Below are positions 53,087-60,947 of a stretch of DNA of 64,000 nucleotides, piece by piece. Source of the DNA: Burkholderia sp. PAMC 26561 (lineage in GTDB: Bacteria; Pseudomonadota; Gammaproteobacteria; Burkholderiales; Burkholderiaceae); contig NZ_CP014307.1 in assembly GCF_001557535.2 (NCBI RefSeq), forward strand, positions 496,001 to 560,000. The letters run 5' to 3'. The position numbers and the translations under genes are program-made. The notes under the pieces are model-generated. The model saw only the letters and a program-made list of their open reading frames with translations, had not been told where the DNA came from and made no database searches. How positions within the stretch are numbered: the stretch's first letter is position 1; each line of letters starts with the position of its first letter.

Positions 53087-53959
53087 TTATTGATTCGACT
53101 GCGCGACGCCCGCGCTTTTCACAGCCGGGTACGTGCCCGAACTGTGGGAGCGCAAAACCGCTCGATATTCCGTCGGCGTCAGACCCACGGTCGCCTTGAA
53201 CTGACGCGTGAACGCGCTATGGTCGGTGTATCCGCACAGCGCCGCCACGTCCGTTACCTTGTCGTGCGTGACAAGGAGGGCCGTGGCTGCATCGAGCCGC
53301 GTCTTGAGCAGCACTTGCCGCGGCGTCAGATGAAACACCTTGTGGAAATATCGCTCGAGTTGCGCGATGGACATGTTCGCCATGGCCGCGAGATGCGGCA
53401 TGTTCAGCGGCTGCACGAAATTGCACTCGATGTGCTGGACCACGGCGGCAAGCCGGCTATAGGCGGGATGCGTGCTTTCATCGGCCTGAAGGTCGCGTGA
53501 GATGCCCGCAAGACCGACCACGTTGCCGTGTGCATCGTGCAGCGGCTGTTTCGATGTCATGCACCATCCCGGCTGACGTGCCGGATAGAGATGCAGTTCG
53601 AGCTGATCGATCATTGCATTGCCTTGCGCAATGACGGACCGATCCTGCGCCGTATAGATGCGCCCGAAGCGCTGCGGGAACACTTCTTCCGCAGTCTTGC
53701 CCAGCAACCCGGACTTGTCTTTCAGGCCGCATCGCGATGCCAGCGCGCGGTTCACGAGCGCATAACGCGCGTCTTCATCCTTGATGAAGAACACGATGTC
53801 GGGCATTGCGTCGAAGACGGGCTCAAGCAGCCTGAAATGCTCGAGCATGGAATCGAGCGTCGACGCACCCGCAGGAGTTTGCAGCGCCGCCTGCGGGCCA
53901 GCCTGGCTGCTCCTGGGTTCATGCGCGCGCGGCGCCGGACGGTCCGTCGTAGTGATCAT
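53087..53959 (-). CDS. PAS-AraC family transcriptional regulator
   Basis: 290 aa. PAS-like sensor (about 40-150: LEPVFDAMPDIVFFIKDEDARYALVNRALASRCGL ... GLAGISRDLQ) and a C-terminal double HTH of AraC type (VVQHIECNFVQPLNMPHLAAMANMSIAQLERYFHKVFHLTPRQVLLKTRLDAA and VTDVAALCGYTDHSAFTRQFKATVGLTPTEYR). It lies 145 bases downstream of the hydroxyproline epimerase gene on the same strand and is the likely regulator of the epimerase/deaminase genes. Confidence 0.9.
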   Translation of the reverse strand: MITTTDRPAPRAHEPRSSQAGPQAALQTPAGASTLDSMLEHFRLLEPVFDAMPDIVFFIKDEDARYALVNRALASRCGLKDKSGLLGKTAEEVFPQRFGRIYTAQDRSVIAQGNAMIDQLELHLYPARQPGWCMTSKQPLHDAHGNVVGLAGISRDLQADESTHPAYSRLAAVVQHIECNFVQPLNMPHLAAMANMSIAQLERYFHKVFHLTPRQVLLKTRLDAATALLVTHDKVTDVAALCGYTDHSAFTRQFKATVGLTPTEYRAVLRSHSSGTYPAVKSAGVAQSNQ

Positions 53960-54104
53960 TCGCGTCTCGCTGGCGTCGTCGATGTCCGCGAGTGGCGCTT
54001 ATCGGCCACTGATCGACCTCGAGCGCACTGCGCTGCGCCCGATTATAGAGGCGGCGCGCACGCGCCAAAATTGGTGATGACCGCAGGCGGTTCGAAGCCA
54101 CCGC

Positions 54105-55058
54105 TCATAGGGCCTTGATTCCCCGGGCGAACGGATCGGAACTTTCGAAACACAGGCGGCCTTCCGCCATGATGTGCGCGCGGCCGGTAATGACCGGAAT
54201 CACCACGGTTTTACCTTCAACGTGGGCGCGCTGATAACTGGCATCGAACACGCTGCCGATAATACTTTCCTGGCGCCATATCTCGCCCTCGGCAAGCTTG
54301 CCGTCGTCCGCAAGACACGAAATTTTTGCGCTTGTGCCGGTGCCGCACGGCGAACGATCGTAAGCGCTGCCCGGGCACAGGACGAAGTTGCGGCTGTCGA
54401 TACCCTCATGCGGCGAGTCCGCAAACAATTCGATGTGATCGATCAGCGCGCCGTGTGCGCCGGTAATGTCCTGCGCCTGCAGCGCATCGCGCACGGCATC
54501 CGTGAACACGGTCAGACGCCCGATGTTGCTTGTGGCGAGTTCCTGACCATGGTCCGCCGCGAGGAAAAACCAGTTGCCACCCCAGGCGACGTCGCCGGTG
54601 AGCGTTCCGTGACCGGGGACATCGACGGTGATCGCATGTCGATACCGGTATGCAGGGACGTTGCGAACGCTCACGCTGCCGTCTTCATTGAGCGTTGCTT
54701 CCACGACGCCTGCCGGCGTCTGGATCTTGTGCAATCCCGCCTGGATCCTCCCGAGATGAGCGAGCGATACGACGAGTCCTATGGTCCCGTGACCACACAT
54801 GCCGAGGTAACCGACGTTATTGAAAAAGATGACCGCCGCCGCGCACTCGGGATCATCCGGCTCGCACAACAACGCGCCCACGATGACGTCAGAACCGCGC
54901 GGCTCAGTGACGACGCCTGCGCGCCAGTCGTCGTGCTGTTCGCGCAAATTGTCGAGGCGACGGGTCAGCGTCCCGGTGCCAAGATCCGGGCCTCCGGATA
55001 TGACAAGGCGCGTCGGTTCGCCACCGGTATGCGAGTCGATGAAGTTCAGGGTTTTCAT
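54105..55058 (-). CDS. 4-hydroxyproline 2-epimerase
   Basis: 317 aa, proline racemase family. Both catalytic cysteines are present ([15 protein letters not shown] and [12 protein letters not shown]), which distinguishes epimerases from the Thr-containing 3-hydroxyproline dehydratases. It converts trans-4-hydroxy-L-proline to cis-4-hydroxy-D-proline. Divergent from the DapA-like gene whose family includes the next-but-one enzyme of the pathway. The D-hydroxyproline dehydrogenase is not adjacent; the heterotrimer at 18.9-21.7 kb is one candidate. Confidence 0.9.
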   Translation of the reverse strand: MKTLNFIDSHTGGEPTRLVISGGPDLGTGTLTRRLDNLREQHDDWRAGVVTEPRGSDVIVGALLCEPDDPECAAAVIFFNNVGYLGMCGHGTIGLVVSLAHLGRIQAGLHKIQTPAGVVEATLNEDGSVSVRNVPAYRYRHAITVDVPGHGTLTGDVAWGGNWFFLAADHGQELATSNIGRLTVFTDAVRDALQAQDITGAHGALIDHIELFADSPHEGIDSRNFVLCPGSAYDRSPCGTGTSAKISCLADDGKLAEGEIWRQESIIGSVFDASYQRAHVEGKTVVIPVITGRAHIMAEGRLCFESSDPFARGIKAL

Positions 55059-55108
55059 GCTGTCATCGTAGGAATCGGGGCGCGTTGCGTCTTGGTGGCA
55101 CTAGGCAC

Positions 55109-55131
55109 GTTCAATGCCGATTTCAGCATAG
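55109..55131 (+). repeat. 23-base near-copy of the DapA-like gene's 5' coding sequence
   Basis: GTTCAATGC-C-GATTTCAGCATAG, matched at 55336-55358 with one mismatch, where it encodes FNADFSI. The intergenic copy also reads FNADFSI in its own frame, so it is a short duplicated fragment of the gene. Confidence 0.6.
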
Positions 55132-55194
55132 TCAGGCTAGTGCCGCGGCGCTTGTCTGATTGCGGTGTCTTGCGGCATAGCCAGGAAATTCGCT

Positions 55195-55210
55195 ATGCCG
55201 AAATCGGCAT
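55195..55210. promoter_or_regulatory. Palindrome in the divergent hydroxyproline promoter region
   Basis: ATGCCGA-AA-TCGGCAT, perfect 7-base arms. The ATGCCGA half also occurs at 55113-55119. Candidate operator for the PAS-AraC or another regulator. Confidence 0.4.
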
Positions 55211-55291
55211 CCAGCCTGCGTGACTGATGCAAGACCAACCGTCCAGCAATGCTTAGACTCTATTCCATTCACTATTGTCAGGAGCACTGCC

Positions 55292-56197
55292 GTGGCACAT
55301 ATCTGGGAAGGCGTCATGCCGGCCGTTACAACCAAGTTCAATGCGGATTTCAGCATAGACCGCGAGTGGACCGGTAAGAATATCGAAGCGCAGATCAGCG
55401 CAGGCGTAGACGGCATCATTGTCTGCGGGTCGCTGGGGGAAGCGTCCACGCTCTCGCTCGACGAAAAGCTGGACGTGCTCGACATCGCCGTCAATGCCGC
55501 CCAGGGCCGCGTGCCCGTGCTGCTGACCATCGCGGAGAACAGCACGCTCGACGGCTGCCGTCAGGCCGAACTCGGCGTGAAGCACGGCGCCGCGGGTTAT
55601 ATGGTCTTGCCGGGGCTGCGTTATGTATCGGATCGTCGCGAGACGCTGAATCATTATCGTGTGGTTGCGAGCGCAAGCCCGCTGCCGATCATGGTCTACA
55701 ACAACCCGCTTGCATACGGCGTGGACGTGACGCCCGACATGTTCGCCGAGCTCGCGGACGAAAAGAAGTTCGTCGCAATCAAGGAATCGGCCGGGGACGT
55801 GCGGCGGTTCACCGACCTTATCAATGTGGTCGGCGATCGATACGCGCTCTTTTGTGGCGTCGATAACCTCGCAATGGAAGCCGTCCTGATGGGCGCGCAT
55901 GGTTGGGTCGCGGGGCTCGTCTGCGCATTTCCGCAGGAGACCGTCGCCATTTTCAAGCTGCTTAAAGCCGGCCGCCTGGACGAAGCGCGCACGATCTACC
56001 GCTGGTTCGCGCCCATGCTCGCGCTCGATGTCTCCACTAAGCTCGTGCAGAACATCAAGCTTGCCGAAGCGATGGTCGGCCTTGGCACCGAACCAGTCCG
56101 CCCGCCGCGCTTGCCGCTGGCAGGCGACGAACGGCGCCAGGTCGAGTCGTTGATCAGGCATTCGATCGAGACACGCCCGGTCTTGCCGGCTTACTAA
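55292..56197 (+). CDS. DapA/N-acetylneuraminate lyase family, probable pyrroline-4-hydroxy-2-carboxylate deaminase
   Basis: 301 aa from GTG 55292, with AGGAG seven bases ahead (MAHIWEGVMPAVTTKFN). The Schiff-base Lys is in FVAIKESAGD and the catalytic Tyr in IMVYNNP. In hydroxyproline pathways this family turns 1-pyrroline-4-hydroxy-2-carboxylate into 2-oxoglutarate semialdehyde and ammonia. It is divergent from the 4-hydroxyproline epimerase, which supports that role. The final semialdehyde dehydrogenase is not seen here. Confidence 0.85.
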   Translation: MAHIWEGVMPAVTTKFNADFSIDREWTGKNIEAQISAGVDGIIVCGSLGEASTLSLDEKLDVLDIAVNAAQGRVPVLLTIAENSTLDGCRQAELGVKHGAAGYMVLPGLRYVSDRRETLNHYRVVASASPLPIMVYNNPLAYGVDVTPDMFAELADEKKFVAIKESAGDVRRFTDLINVVGDRYALFCGVDNLAMEAVLMGAHGWVAGLVCAFPQETVAIFKLLKAGRLDEARTIYRWFAPMLALDVSTKLVQNIKLAEAMVGLGTEPVRPPRLPLAGDERRQVESLIRHSIETRPVLPAY

Positions 56198-56364
56198 AGC
56201 CAACTCGCAAATACGTTTTGCGGTCGGGCAAGATCCAGCGCTTGCCTGACATTTTCTCCGCGCCAGTCGCACATCGATCCGGCTTCATCACGAAGCCATT
56301 CCACGCGTCGCCCTCCTCCTCCAAGCGCCGGAAAAACCACCGAGCAACGCAGAATTGTCGCGTT

Positions 56365-56388
56365 CGTTATATTCTCATGTATATCACG
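56365..56388. promoter_or_regulatory. ModE-box-like site 1
   Basis: CGTTATAT-N8-ATATCACG; left half perfect and right half 7 of 8 against the palindrome CGTTATAT/ATATAACG. It ends 76 bases before the 167-aa gene. Confidence 0.7.
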
Positions 56389-56464
56389 GTACTATTCGCT
56401 TACGCCGGAGATTGTCCACACGGCAGCCGAAAACAGCTATTGAAAGCATTACAAGGAGTTCCCG

Positions 56465-56968
56465 ATGTCCGGGCAGCAGGCAAGTACACCTCGCATCGCA
56501 GCGTCGACTTCAATCGCGTCTGGTTTGTCGGGCGCAATCACGCCGCTCAACACCGCGCGCGATCCCGAACATACGGCAGCGATCCGCGAAGTTGTCGATG
56601 CGTTCCGGAACCTTCATGCAAGCGTCGCCCGTTTTGTATTGATGCTCGAAGATTTGCTGGGCGATGCGCGCTCGCTCGAGGCGACTACCGGACAGTCGCT
56701 GGGCGAACTCTTGACGTCGCTCTATGATCACGCGCGCGCTCTGGGTTTCGTGCGGATCGATGATCTGCGCCTTGCCATAGACACGGCGCGCTCGGCGGAA
56801 CAACAACGTGACCTGGTCTTCCAGGTCACGCCGGGAAGCGGAACCGAGGGTTTGCAGCGCGTTGCGCGCGGCTTTCAACGGCTGGACGCGACCTTCGTTG
56901 GCCTATGCGTCGAGCACGTGCTGGAGCAGCATTATCGCGACCGCGCCAATACCGGCGCATCCGTCTAG
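56465..56968 (+). CDS. Unknown protein under a ModE-like site
   Basis: 167 aa, ATG with AAGGAG 8 bases ahead. A Ser/Thr/Ala-rich N-terminus (about 1-30) is followed by a mostly helical domain (AAIREVVDAFRNLHASVARFVLMLEDLLGDARSLE...). No signal peptide or membrane segment, one Cys (LCVEHVLEQHYRD). I recognise no family. Its promoter carries a ModE-box-like site and the next gene (DUF2325) has its own, so the two look like co-regulated molybdenum-responsive genes. Confidence 0.7.
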   Translation: MSGQQASTPRIAASTSIASGLSGAITPLNTARDPEHTAAIREVVDAFRNLHASVARFVLMLEDLLGDARSLEATTGQSLGELLTSLYDHARALGFVRIDDLRLAIDTARSAEQQRDLVFQVTPGSGTEGLQRVARGFQRLDATFVGLCVEHVLEQHYRDRANTGASV

Positions 56969-57001
56969 CGGCAAGCCCGGCACAGGGGTTCGAATTTACT
57001 C

Positions 57002-57025
57002 CGTTATATTCGATGGTATATTTCG
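57002..57025. promoter_or_regulatory. ModE-box-like site 2
   Basis: CGTTATAT-N8-ATATTTCG, identical spacing to site 1; right half 6 of 8. It ends 85 bases before the DUF2325 start. Confidence 0.65.
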
Positions 57026-57110
57026 GTATCCATGCGCCGGACAATCCTTGTGCCGTTTTGTGCAGCTTTAATGTCCTGCCGCTTGAAATTCAGATCGTTT
57101 CGAGGTGAAT

Positions 57111-58457
57111 GTGCAATCCGTTCCCCCTTTCCGCTCCGCCCTGACGGGCCTCGCCCGTGCGCCCTCGAGTGAATTCGCCAGCAGCGCGGGCGCTTACAAG
57201 CGTCTATCGGCCGATGCATGCTGCGCGCCCTCCGAGGCGGAGCTTCGCAGCGCGAACCGTCGCGCGCGGCTGGTGGACCTGGATTCGCACCTGCATTGCT
57301 CGATTATTGGAACCTGCCTGAGCACGAGTGAACTCAGGAAGCTCGTTCCCAAATTCACCGATCTCGACAAGCAGCACGCAAGCGACCTGGAAATTCATCA
57401 TGCGGCGGTGGAACTCGCCATAGAAGGCGGCCAGGGCGCCAAGGCCTTGCAAAAGGCACTCGATGCGCGTTATTCGGGCGCGGTGCGGCGCTTTGAAACG
57501 GCCAAAAGTCCTGAAGCATTGTTGACGCTGTGGAAAGAAGCGCTCAAAAGCGGCGACATCCCGCCCGCATACTGGGCGCTGATGACGCATCCGCAAGCCG
57601 TCATGAGCGTGCGGCAGGTTGCGTTCGGCGACCTGCATATGCTGTCGCATTTGGTCGGCGCGGCTAACCGCGCCGACATTCGCCGGTTGGTCGCGTTAGA
57701 GGAAGAAAATGCGGCGCTCAAGGACAAGATCGAGCGTCAGCAAGGCAAGCTGCTTGAACTCGGCACCGAGCGCGATGCAACCATACGTGAGCTGACCGGA
57801 CAACTCGCGGAGATGTCGGCGAAGGCGCAGCGTGCGCCGGATATATCGGAGGGCAGTCTCGAAGCTGAAGTCCTGATGCTTCGCGACGCGCTCAATGCTC
57901 GCGACGAGCGCCTGGCAATTCACACCAGCCGCCGGGAAGCCGCGGAACGGCGCGCGATCAACGAGCAGAACCATGCACGTACGTTGAGCGCGCGCCTTGA
58001 CGACACCATTGCTACGCTCAACATCGTGCAGGCCGAATGCAGCGCGCTCGAGCAAGCGATGCTCACCCAGGGAGATAAAGCAGGATCGCGCAGTGCGGAC
58101 CTCGAAAATCTCGCAGGCAAGCGCGTGGTGTATGTAGGTGGCCGGCCGGGATCGAACGCCGCGCTGAGGCAACTGGTCGAATCGGCAGGCGGGGATTTTG
58201 TCGTGCACGACGGCGGCATAGAGGATCGCAAGGGCATGTTTGCCGCTGCGTTGCCACGTGCGGATATCGTGGTATTTCCGGTGGATTGCATCGATCACGA
58301 TTCCATGAATCTGCTTAAGCGCGTGTGTGATCGGCATCAAGTCGATTACCATCCGGTGAGAACCGCGAGCGTCGCGAGCTTCATGGAATTGATGGCGCGG
58401 CTAAGGCGCACAGCTTCGCAACCCCCGGCCTCGCACTTTTGCCTGCGGCACGGCTAA
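57111..58457 (+). CDS. DUF2325-domain protein
   Basis: 448 aa. N-terminal part (to about 180) is rich in His/Cys at conserved-looking places (DSHLHCSIIGTCLS at about 58-71; GDLHMLSHLVGAANRADIRRL at about 170-190); then a long coiled coil (about 195-330, EEENAALKDKIERQQGKLLELG onward), then the DUF2325 domain (from about 345: KRVVYVGGRPGSNAALRQLVESAGGDFVVHDGGIEDR, ending near LLKRVCDRHQVDYHPV). DUF2325 has a Rossmann-like look but no assigned function. GTG 57111 is preferred because GAGGTGA lies just upstream; GTG 57105 is possible. Preceded by a ModE-like site, and converges on modE with 17 bases between. Confidence 0.8.
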   Translation: MQSVPPFRSALTGLARAPSSEFASSAGAYKRLSADACCAPSEAELRSANRRARLVDLDSHLHCSIIGTCLSTSELRKLVPKFTDLDKQHASDLEIHHAAVELAIEGGQGAKALQKALDARYSGAVRRFETAKSPEALLTLWKEALKSGDIPPAYWALMTHPQAVMSVRQVAFGDLHMLSHLVGAANRADIRRLVALEEENAALKDKIERQQGKLLELGTERDATIRELTGQLAEMSAKAQRAPDISEGSLEAEVLMLRDALNARDERLAIHTSRREAAERRAINEQNHARTLSARLDDTIATLNIVQAECSALEQAMLTQGDKAGSRSADLENLAGKRVVYVGGRPGSNAALRQLVESAGGDFVVHDGGIEDRKGMFAAALPRADIVVFPVDCIDHDSMNLLKRVCDRHQVDYHPVRTASVASFMELMARLRRTASQPPASHFCLRHG

Positions 58458-58474
58458 GCCGGCGCAATCGAATC

Positions 58475-58861
58475 TTAGCGCTTCATCATCCGGGTCAGCG
58501 CGGAAATCTGCGGCGAGCAACTCCTTGCCGCTTCTTCTTCAATCTCCCGATACAACCGCACGATCTTTTCGCCGACCGGCGTCAGCACACACCCGCCACC
58601 TGACGAGCCACCTGTCTCCGACGACGTCGCCGGCGTCTTCAGCGTCCGGTTCAACTCATCGATAAGCAGCCACGCCCGCCTGTATGACATGTTCAGACTT
58701 CGCGCAGCGGCCGAAATGGAACCGTGTTCCCGCACGGCTTCGAGCAGATCGATTTTCCCCGGTCCGATCGCAACGGCATCCGCCTGCCGGATGCGCATGC
58801 GAAAACGCACCTCGGGTTGATTCGATGCGGATGGGGTCGGGGCTTTCGTGGATTTGGCCAT
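58475..58861 (-). CDS. modE: ModE-type regulator, DNA-binding domain only
   Basis: 128 aa. The ModE/LysR-like winged helix is clear (PGKIDLLEAVREHGSISAAARSLNMSYRRAWLLIDELNRTL ... CVLTPVGEKIVRLYREIEEEA). Full-length ModE carries two C-terminal molybdate-binding Mop domains; here the protein ends after the DNA-binding region, so it belongs to the short form. A separate di-Mop gene is at 62.6 kb. It lies 69 bases downstream of the NifQ-like gene on the same strand and probably binds the ModE-box-like sites around it. Start may be Met 58861 or 58873; neither has a strong ribosome site. Confidence 0.88.
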   Translation of the reverse strand: MAKSTKAPTPSASNQPEVRFRMRIRQADAVAIGPGKIDLLEAVREHGSISAAARSLNMSYRRAWLLIDELNRTLKTPATSSETGGSSGGGCVLTPVGEKIVRLYREIEEEAARSCSPQISALTRMMKR

Positions 58862-58930
58862 GCGCGAAAGCATACACGAGCAACGCGGACCGAGGCTTGT
58901 GCAGGCCGGCTGGACGAGATGTCCCCCGCG

Positions 58931-59485
58931 CTATGTCCCGGGACCAAAACAAAAGCCGAAATCTTCGCAGTCGGGACATCCGGGTGCGGGTTGCGGCGCC
59001 ATGCCCATCGACAGCGCGAGTTCTCGAGCCAGGAATTTCTTCCATCGCGTTCCGTCGGTATTGCGCATTGCGAGCGCTGGAAAATATCGGCCAAGCATTG
59101 CAGTGACTTCATCACGCCCGCCAAGGCCCAGGTCACGCCATAAATGATCGGGCCGCAAGCACGCATGCGCGATGATCGTCGCTACACACTGCGCGTTCGT
59201 CGTATCGGCGGAATCGGCACTATGACTTAGCAAAAAACGGCTAAGCGTTTCAACGAACGCCGCGTTCTCTTCTGATTGAATCCCTACCTTGGCAATGGGT
59301 GCCGCCAGCCCACCGAAATGCCGTGTGTAGAGCCAAGCCGTTTGCTCGCGCGATAACCCCAGCAGATGCCGTTCATCGTGCGCACAAAGCAGCGTGGCGA
59401 ATAAAACGGTGTCAGAGGAATGCGGATTTGCCGACGCCGCAATCAGGTCAGCGCGGGTTCTGTGCATTGGGCCAGGACGTGCCAT
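58931..59485 (-). CDS. NifQ-family protein lacking one cluster cysteine
   Basis: 184 aa. The C-terminal half matches NifQ: ATIIAHACLRPDHLWRDLGLGGRDEVTAMLGRYFP, RWKKFLARELA and PGCPDCEDFGFCFG. NifQ passes molybdenum as a Mo-Fe-S cluster to nitrogenase cofactor assembly. The family motif is Cx4Cx2Cx5C; here the last three Cys are present (C-PD-C-EDFGF-C) but the first is Gln (APQPAPGC). No nif genes are in view and the neighbours are molybdate regulation genes, so another role in molybdenum handling is likely. Divergent from the porin gene, sharing the ModE-like site 3. Confidence 0.8.
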   Translation of the reverse strand: MARPGPMHRTRADLIAASANPHSSDTVLFATLLCAHDERHLLGLSREQTAWLYTRHFGGLAAPIAKVGIQSEENAAFVETLSRFLLSHSADSADTTNAQCVATIIAHACLRPDHLWRDLGLGGRDEVTAMLGRYFPALAMRNTDGTRWKKFLARELALSMGMAPQPAPGCPDCEDFGFCFGPGT

Positions 59486-59609
59486 TGATGAGCATCAAGC
59501 ATGAGTCGAACCGCGTGGGCGACCAGTATGCCACGCCGCAGATGTCGTCAAGCCATTGTGTCAGGAACCATACAAATTCGAAAATCACGTTTACCAAATG
59601 CTGACGTAT

Positions 59610-59633
59610 CGTTATATTCCGGTCGATATTTCG
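59610..59633. promoter_or_regulatory. ModE-box-like site 3
   Basis: CGTTATAT-N8-ATATTTCG, same half-sites as site 2. It ends 81 bases before the porin ATG and lies 124 bases before the NifQ-like start, so it could regulate both divergent genes. Confidence 0.7.
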
Positions 59634-59714
59634 CAATCGAAATACACCTGCAATAAAAGCCTGATCGCTGCACACCTTAGCAGCATCGACCTAATACAAA
59701 ACCAGGAAAGATCA

Positions 59715-60890
59715 ATGAAAATGAAGATCGTGGCGGCGGCCGCATTGAGTACGTTCGGCGTAGTCGCACATGCACAAAGCAGCGTGACGCTTTATGGTTT
59801 GATCGACGCCGGTGTGAGCTATGTCAGCAATGCAGCAACGGCCACCGGACACGACCATTTGATCCGCTATGGCGACGGCGTTGCCCAAGGAAGCCGCTGG
59901 GGCCTGCGCGGTGCAGAAGACCTGGGTGGCGGCCTGCAAGCCATCTTCACGTTGGAAAGCGGCTTCAGCTCCGGCGACGGCACCCTGGGTCAGGGCGGGG
60001 CGCTGTTCGGCCGTCAGGCGTATGTGGGCATAGCGAAGAAAGGGATTGGCTCGGTGACGCTCGGCCGTCAGTATTCGTTTTCGACCGATTACCTCGGCGG
60101 CAACTATTCAATGGGCGGCCAGACGCCCGCCGGCAACTACGCATACCACATCAACGACCTGGACCAGCTCACGTCCAGCCGTATCAACAACTCGATCAAG
60201 TTCAGCAGCGCCGGTTTCTCGGGCCTGACCTTCGGCGCCTTGTACGGCTTCTCGAACCAGGCGGGATCGTTCGCCGGTTCGCCGACCACGACCGCCGGCA
60301 CCACGACCACGCAAGGTTCGTCGAGCACGGTCAGCGCGGGTGTGAACTATGCGCAAGGCCCGTTCGGCATTGGCGCAGCCTACACGAACATCCGCTTCCC
60401 GAATGGCGCCACGCCTGCATTCAGCGTAAGCATCGCCAACGTGAACACGGGCGGCTTGCGTGACCTCGAAACCTTTGGCGTCGGCGCGCGCTACACGATT
60501 GGCGCCGGCACGGTCTGGGGCCTCTGGACCCACACCAGGTTCGAGCCGATCACCGGCGCAGAGTCGAAGCTGAACAACTATGAACTGGGCGGAAAGTACG
60601 CATTCACGCCAGCATTGAGCGCCGGCCTGGGCTACACGTTCTCGAAGCTCGATGACCACTTCGAAGGCAAGTGGCATCAGGTCAACAGCGTGCTGGACTA
60701 CGCGTTCTCAAAGCGTACCGATGTCTACGGAATCGTGGCTTACCAGAAGGCGTCTGGCAGCAACACGGTCAATGGCCGTAACGTTCCGGTGCAGGCGGAA
60801 ATTGGTTCGAGTTCCAGCTTCCTCGGCAACTCGGGGACGGGCGCGAACAACCAGGTAGCGGTTCGTATCGGCTTGCGCCACAAGTTCTGA
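59715..60890 (+). CDS. OmpC-type general porin (Gram-negative porin family)
   Basis: 391 aa. Signal peptide MKMKIVAAAALSTFGVVAHAQ then SSVTLYGLIDAGVSYVSN, the classic Burkholderiales porin start, ending in a beta-strand with C-terminal Phe (VRIGLRHKF) as required for outer-membrane insertion. Start at ATG 59715 has AGGAAAG upstream; the frame extends to 59556 without a signal-like start. Trimeric 16-stranded barrel expected. Unusually, the promoter bears a ModE-box-like site, so its expression may respond to molybdate. Confidence 0.9.
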   Translation: MKMKIVAAAALSTFGVVAHAQSSVTLYGLIDAGVSYVSNAATATGHDHLIRYGDGVAQGSRWGLRGAEDLGGGLQAIFTLESGFSSGDGTLGQGGALFGRQAYVGIAKKGIGSVTLGRQYSFSTDYLGGNYSMGGQTPAGNYAYHINDLDQLTSSRINNSIKFSSAGFSGLTFGALYGFSNQAGSFAGSPTTTAGTTTTQGSSSTVSAGVNYAQGPFGIGAAYTNIRFPNGATPAFSVSIANVNTGGLRDLETFGVGARYTIGAGTVWGLWTHTRFEPITGAESKLNNYELGGKYAFTPALSAGLGYTFSKLDDHFEGKWHQVNSVLDYAFSKRTDVYGIVAYQKASGSNTVNGRNVPVQAEIGSSSSFLGNSGTGANNQVAVRIGLRHKF

Positions 60891-60892
60891 TT

Positions 60893-60939
60893 AAGCATTG
60901 AAGGCGAGCGCTGCACGCGGCGCTCGCAGTCAAATGCTT
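60893..60939. terminator. Two-level hairpin between convergent genes
   Basis: GCGAGCGC pairs perfectly with GCGCTCGC around an 8-base loop, and outer arms AAGCATT/AATGCTT enclose it. Lies directly after the porin stop and before the sulfite-oxidase-fold gene's stop, so it can end transcription in both directions. Confidence 0.7.
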
Positions 60940-60947
60940 AGTGTGGT

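Noticed and set aside
52843..53199. A 118-codon plus-strand frame in the gap before the AraC gene
   Set aside because: No ribosome site, overlaps the AraC coding end and has a composition unlike its neighbours.
58931..59485. Evidence for nitrogen fixation
   Set aside because: A NifQ-like gene alone does not imply nitrogenase; no nif structural or assembly genes are in the window and its cluster motif is incomplete.
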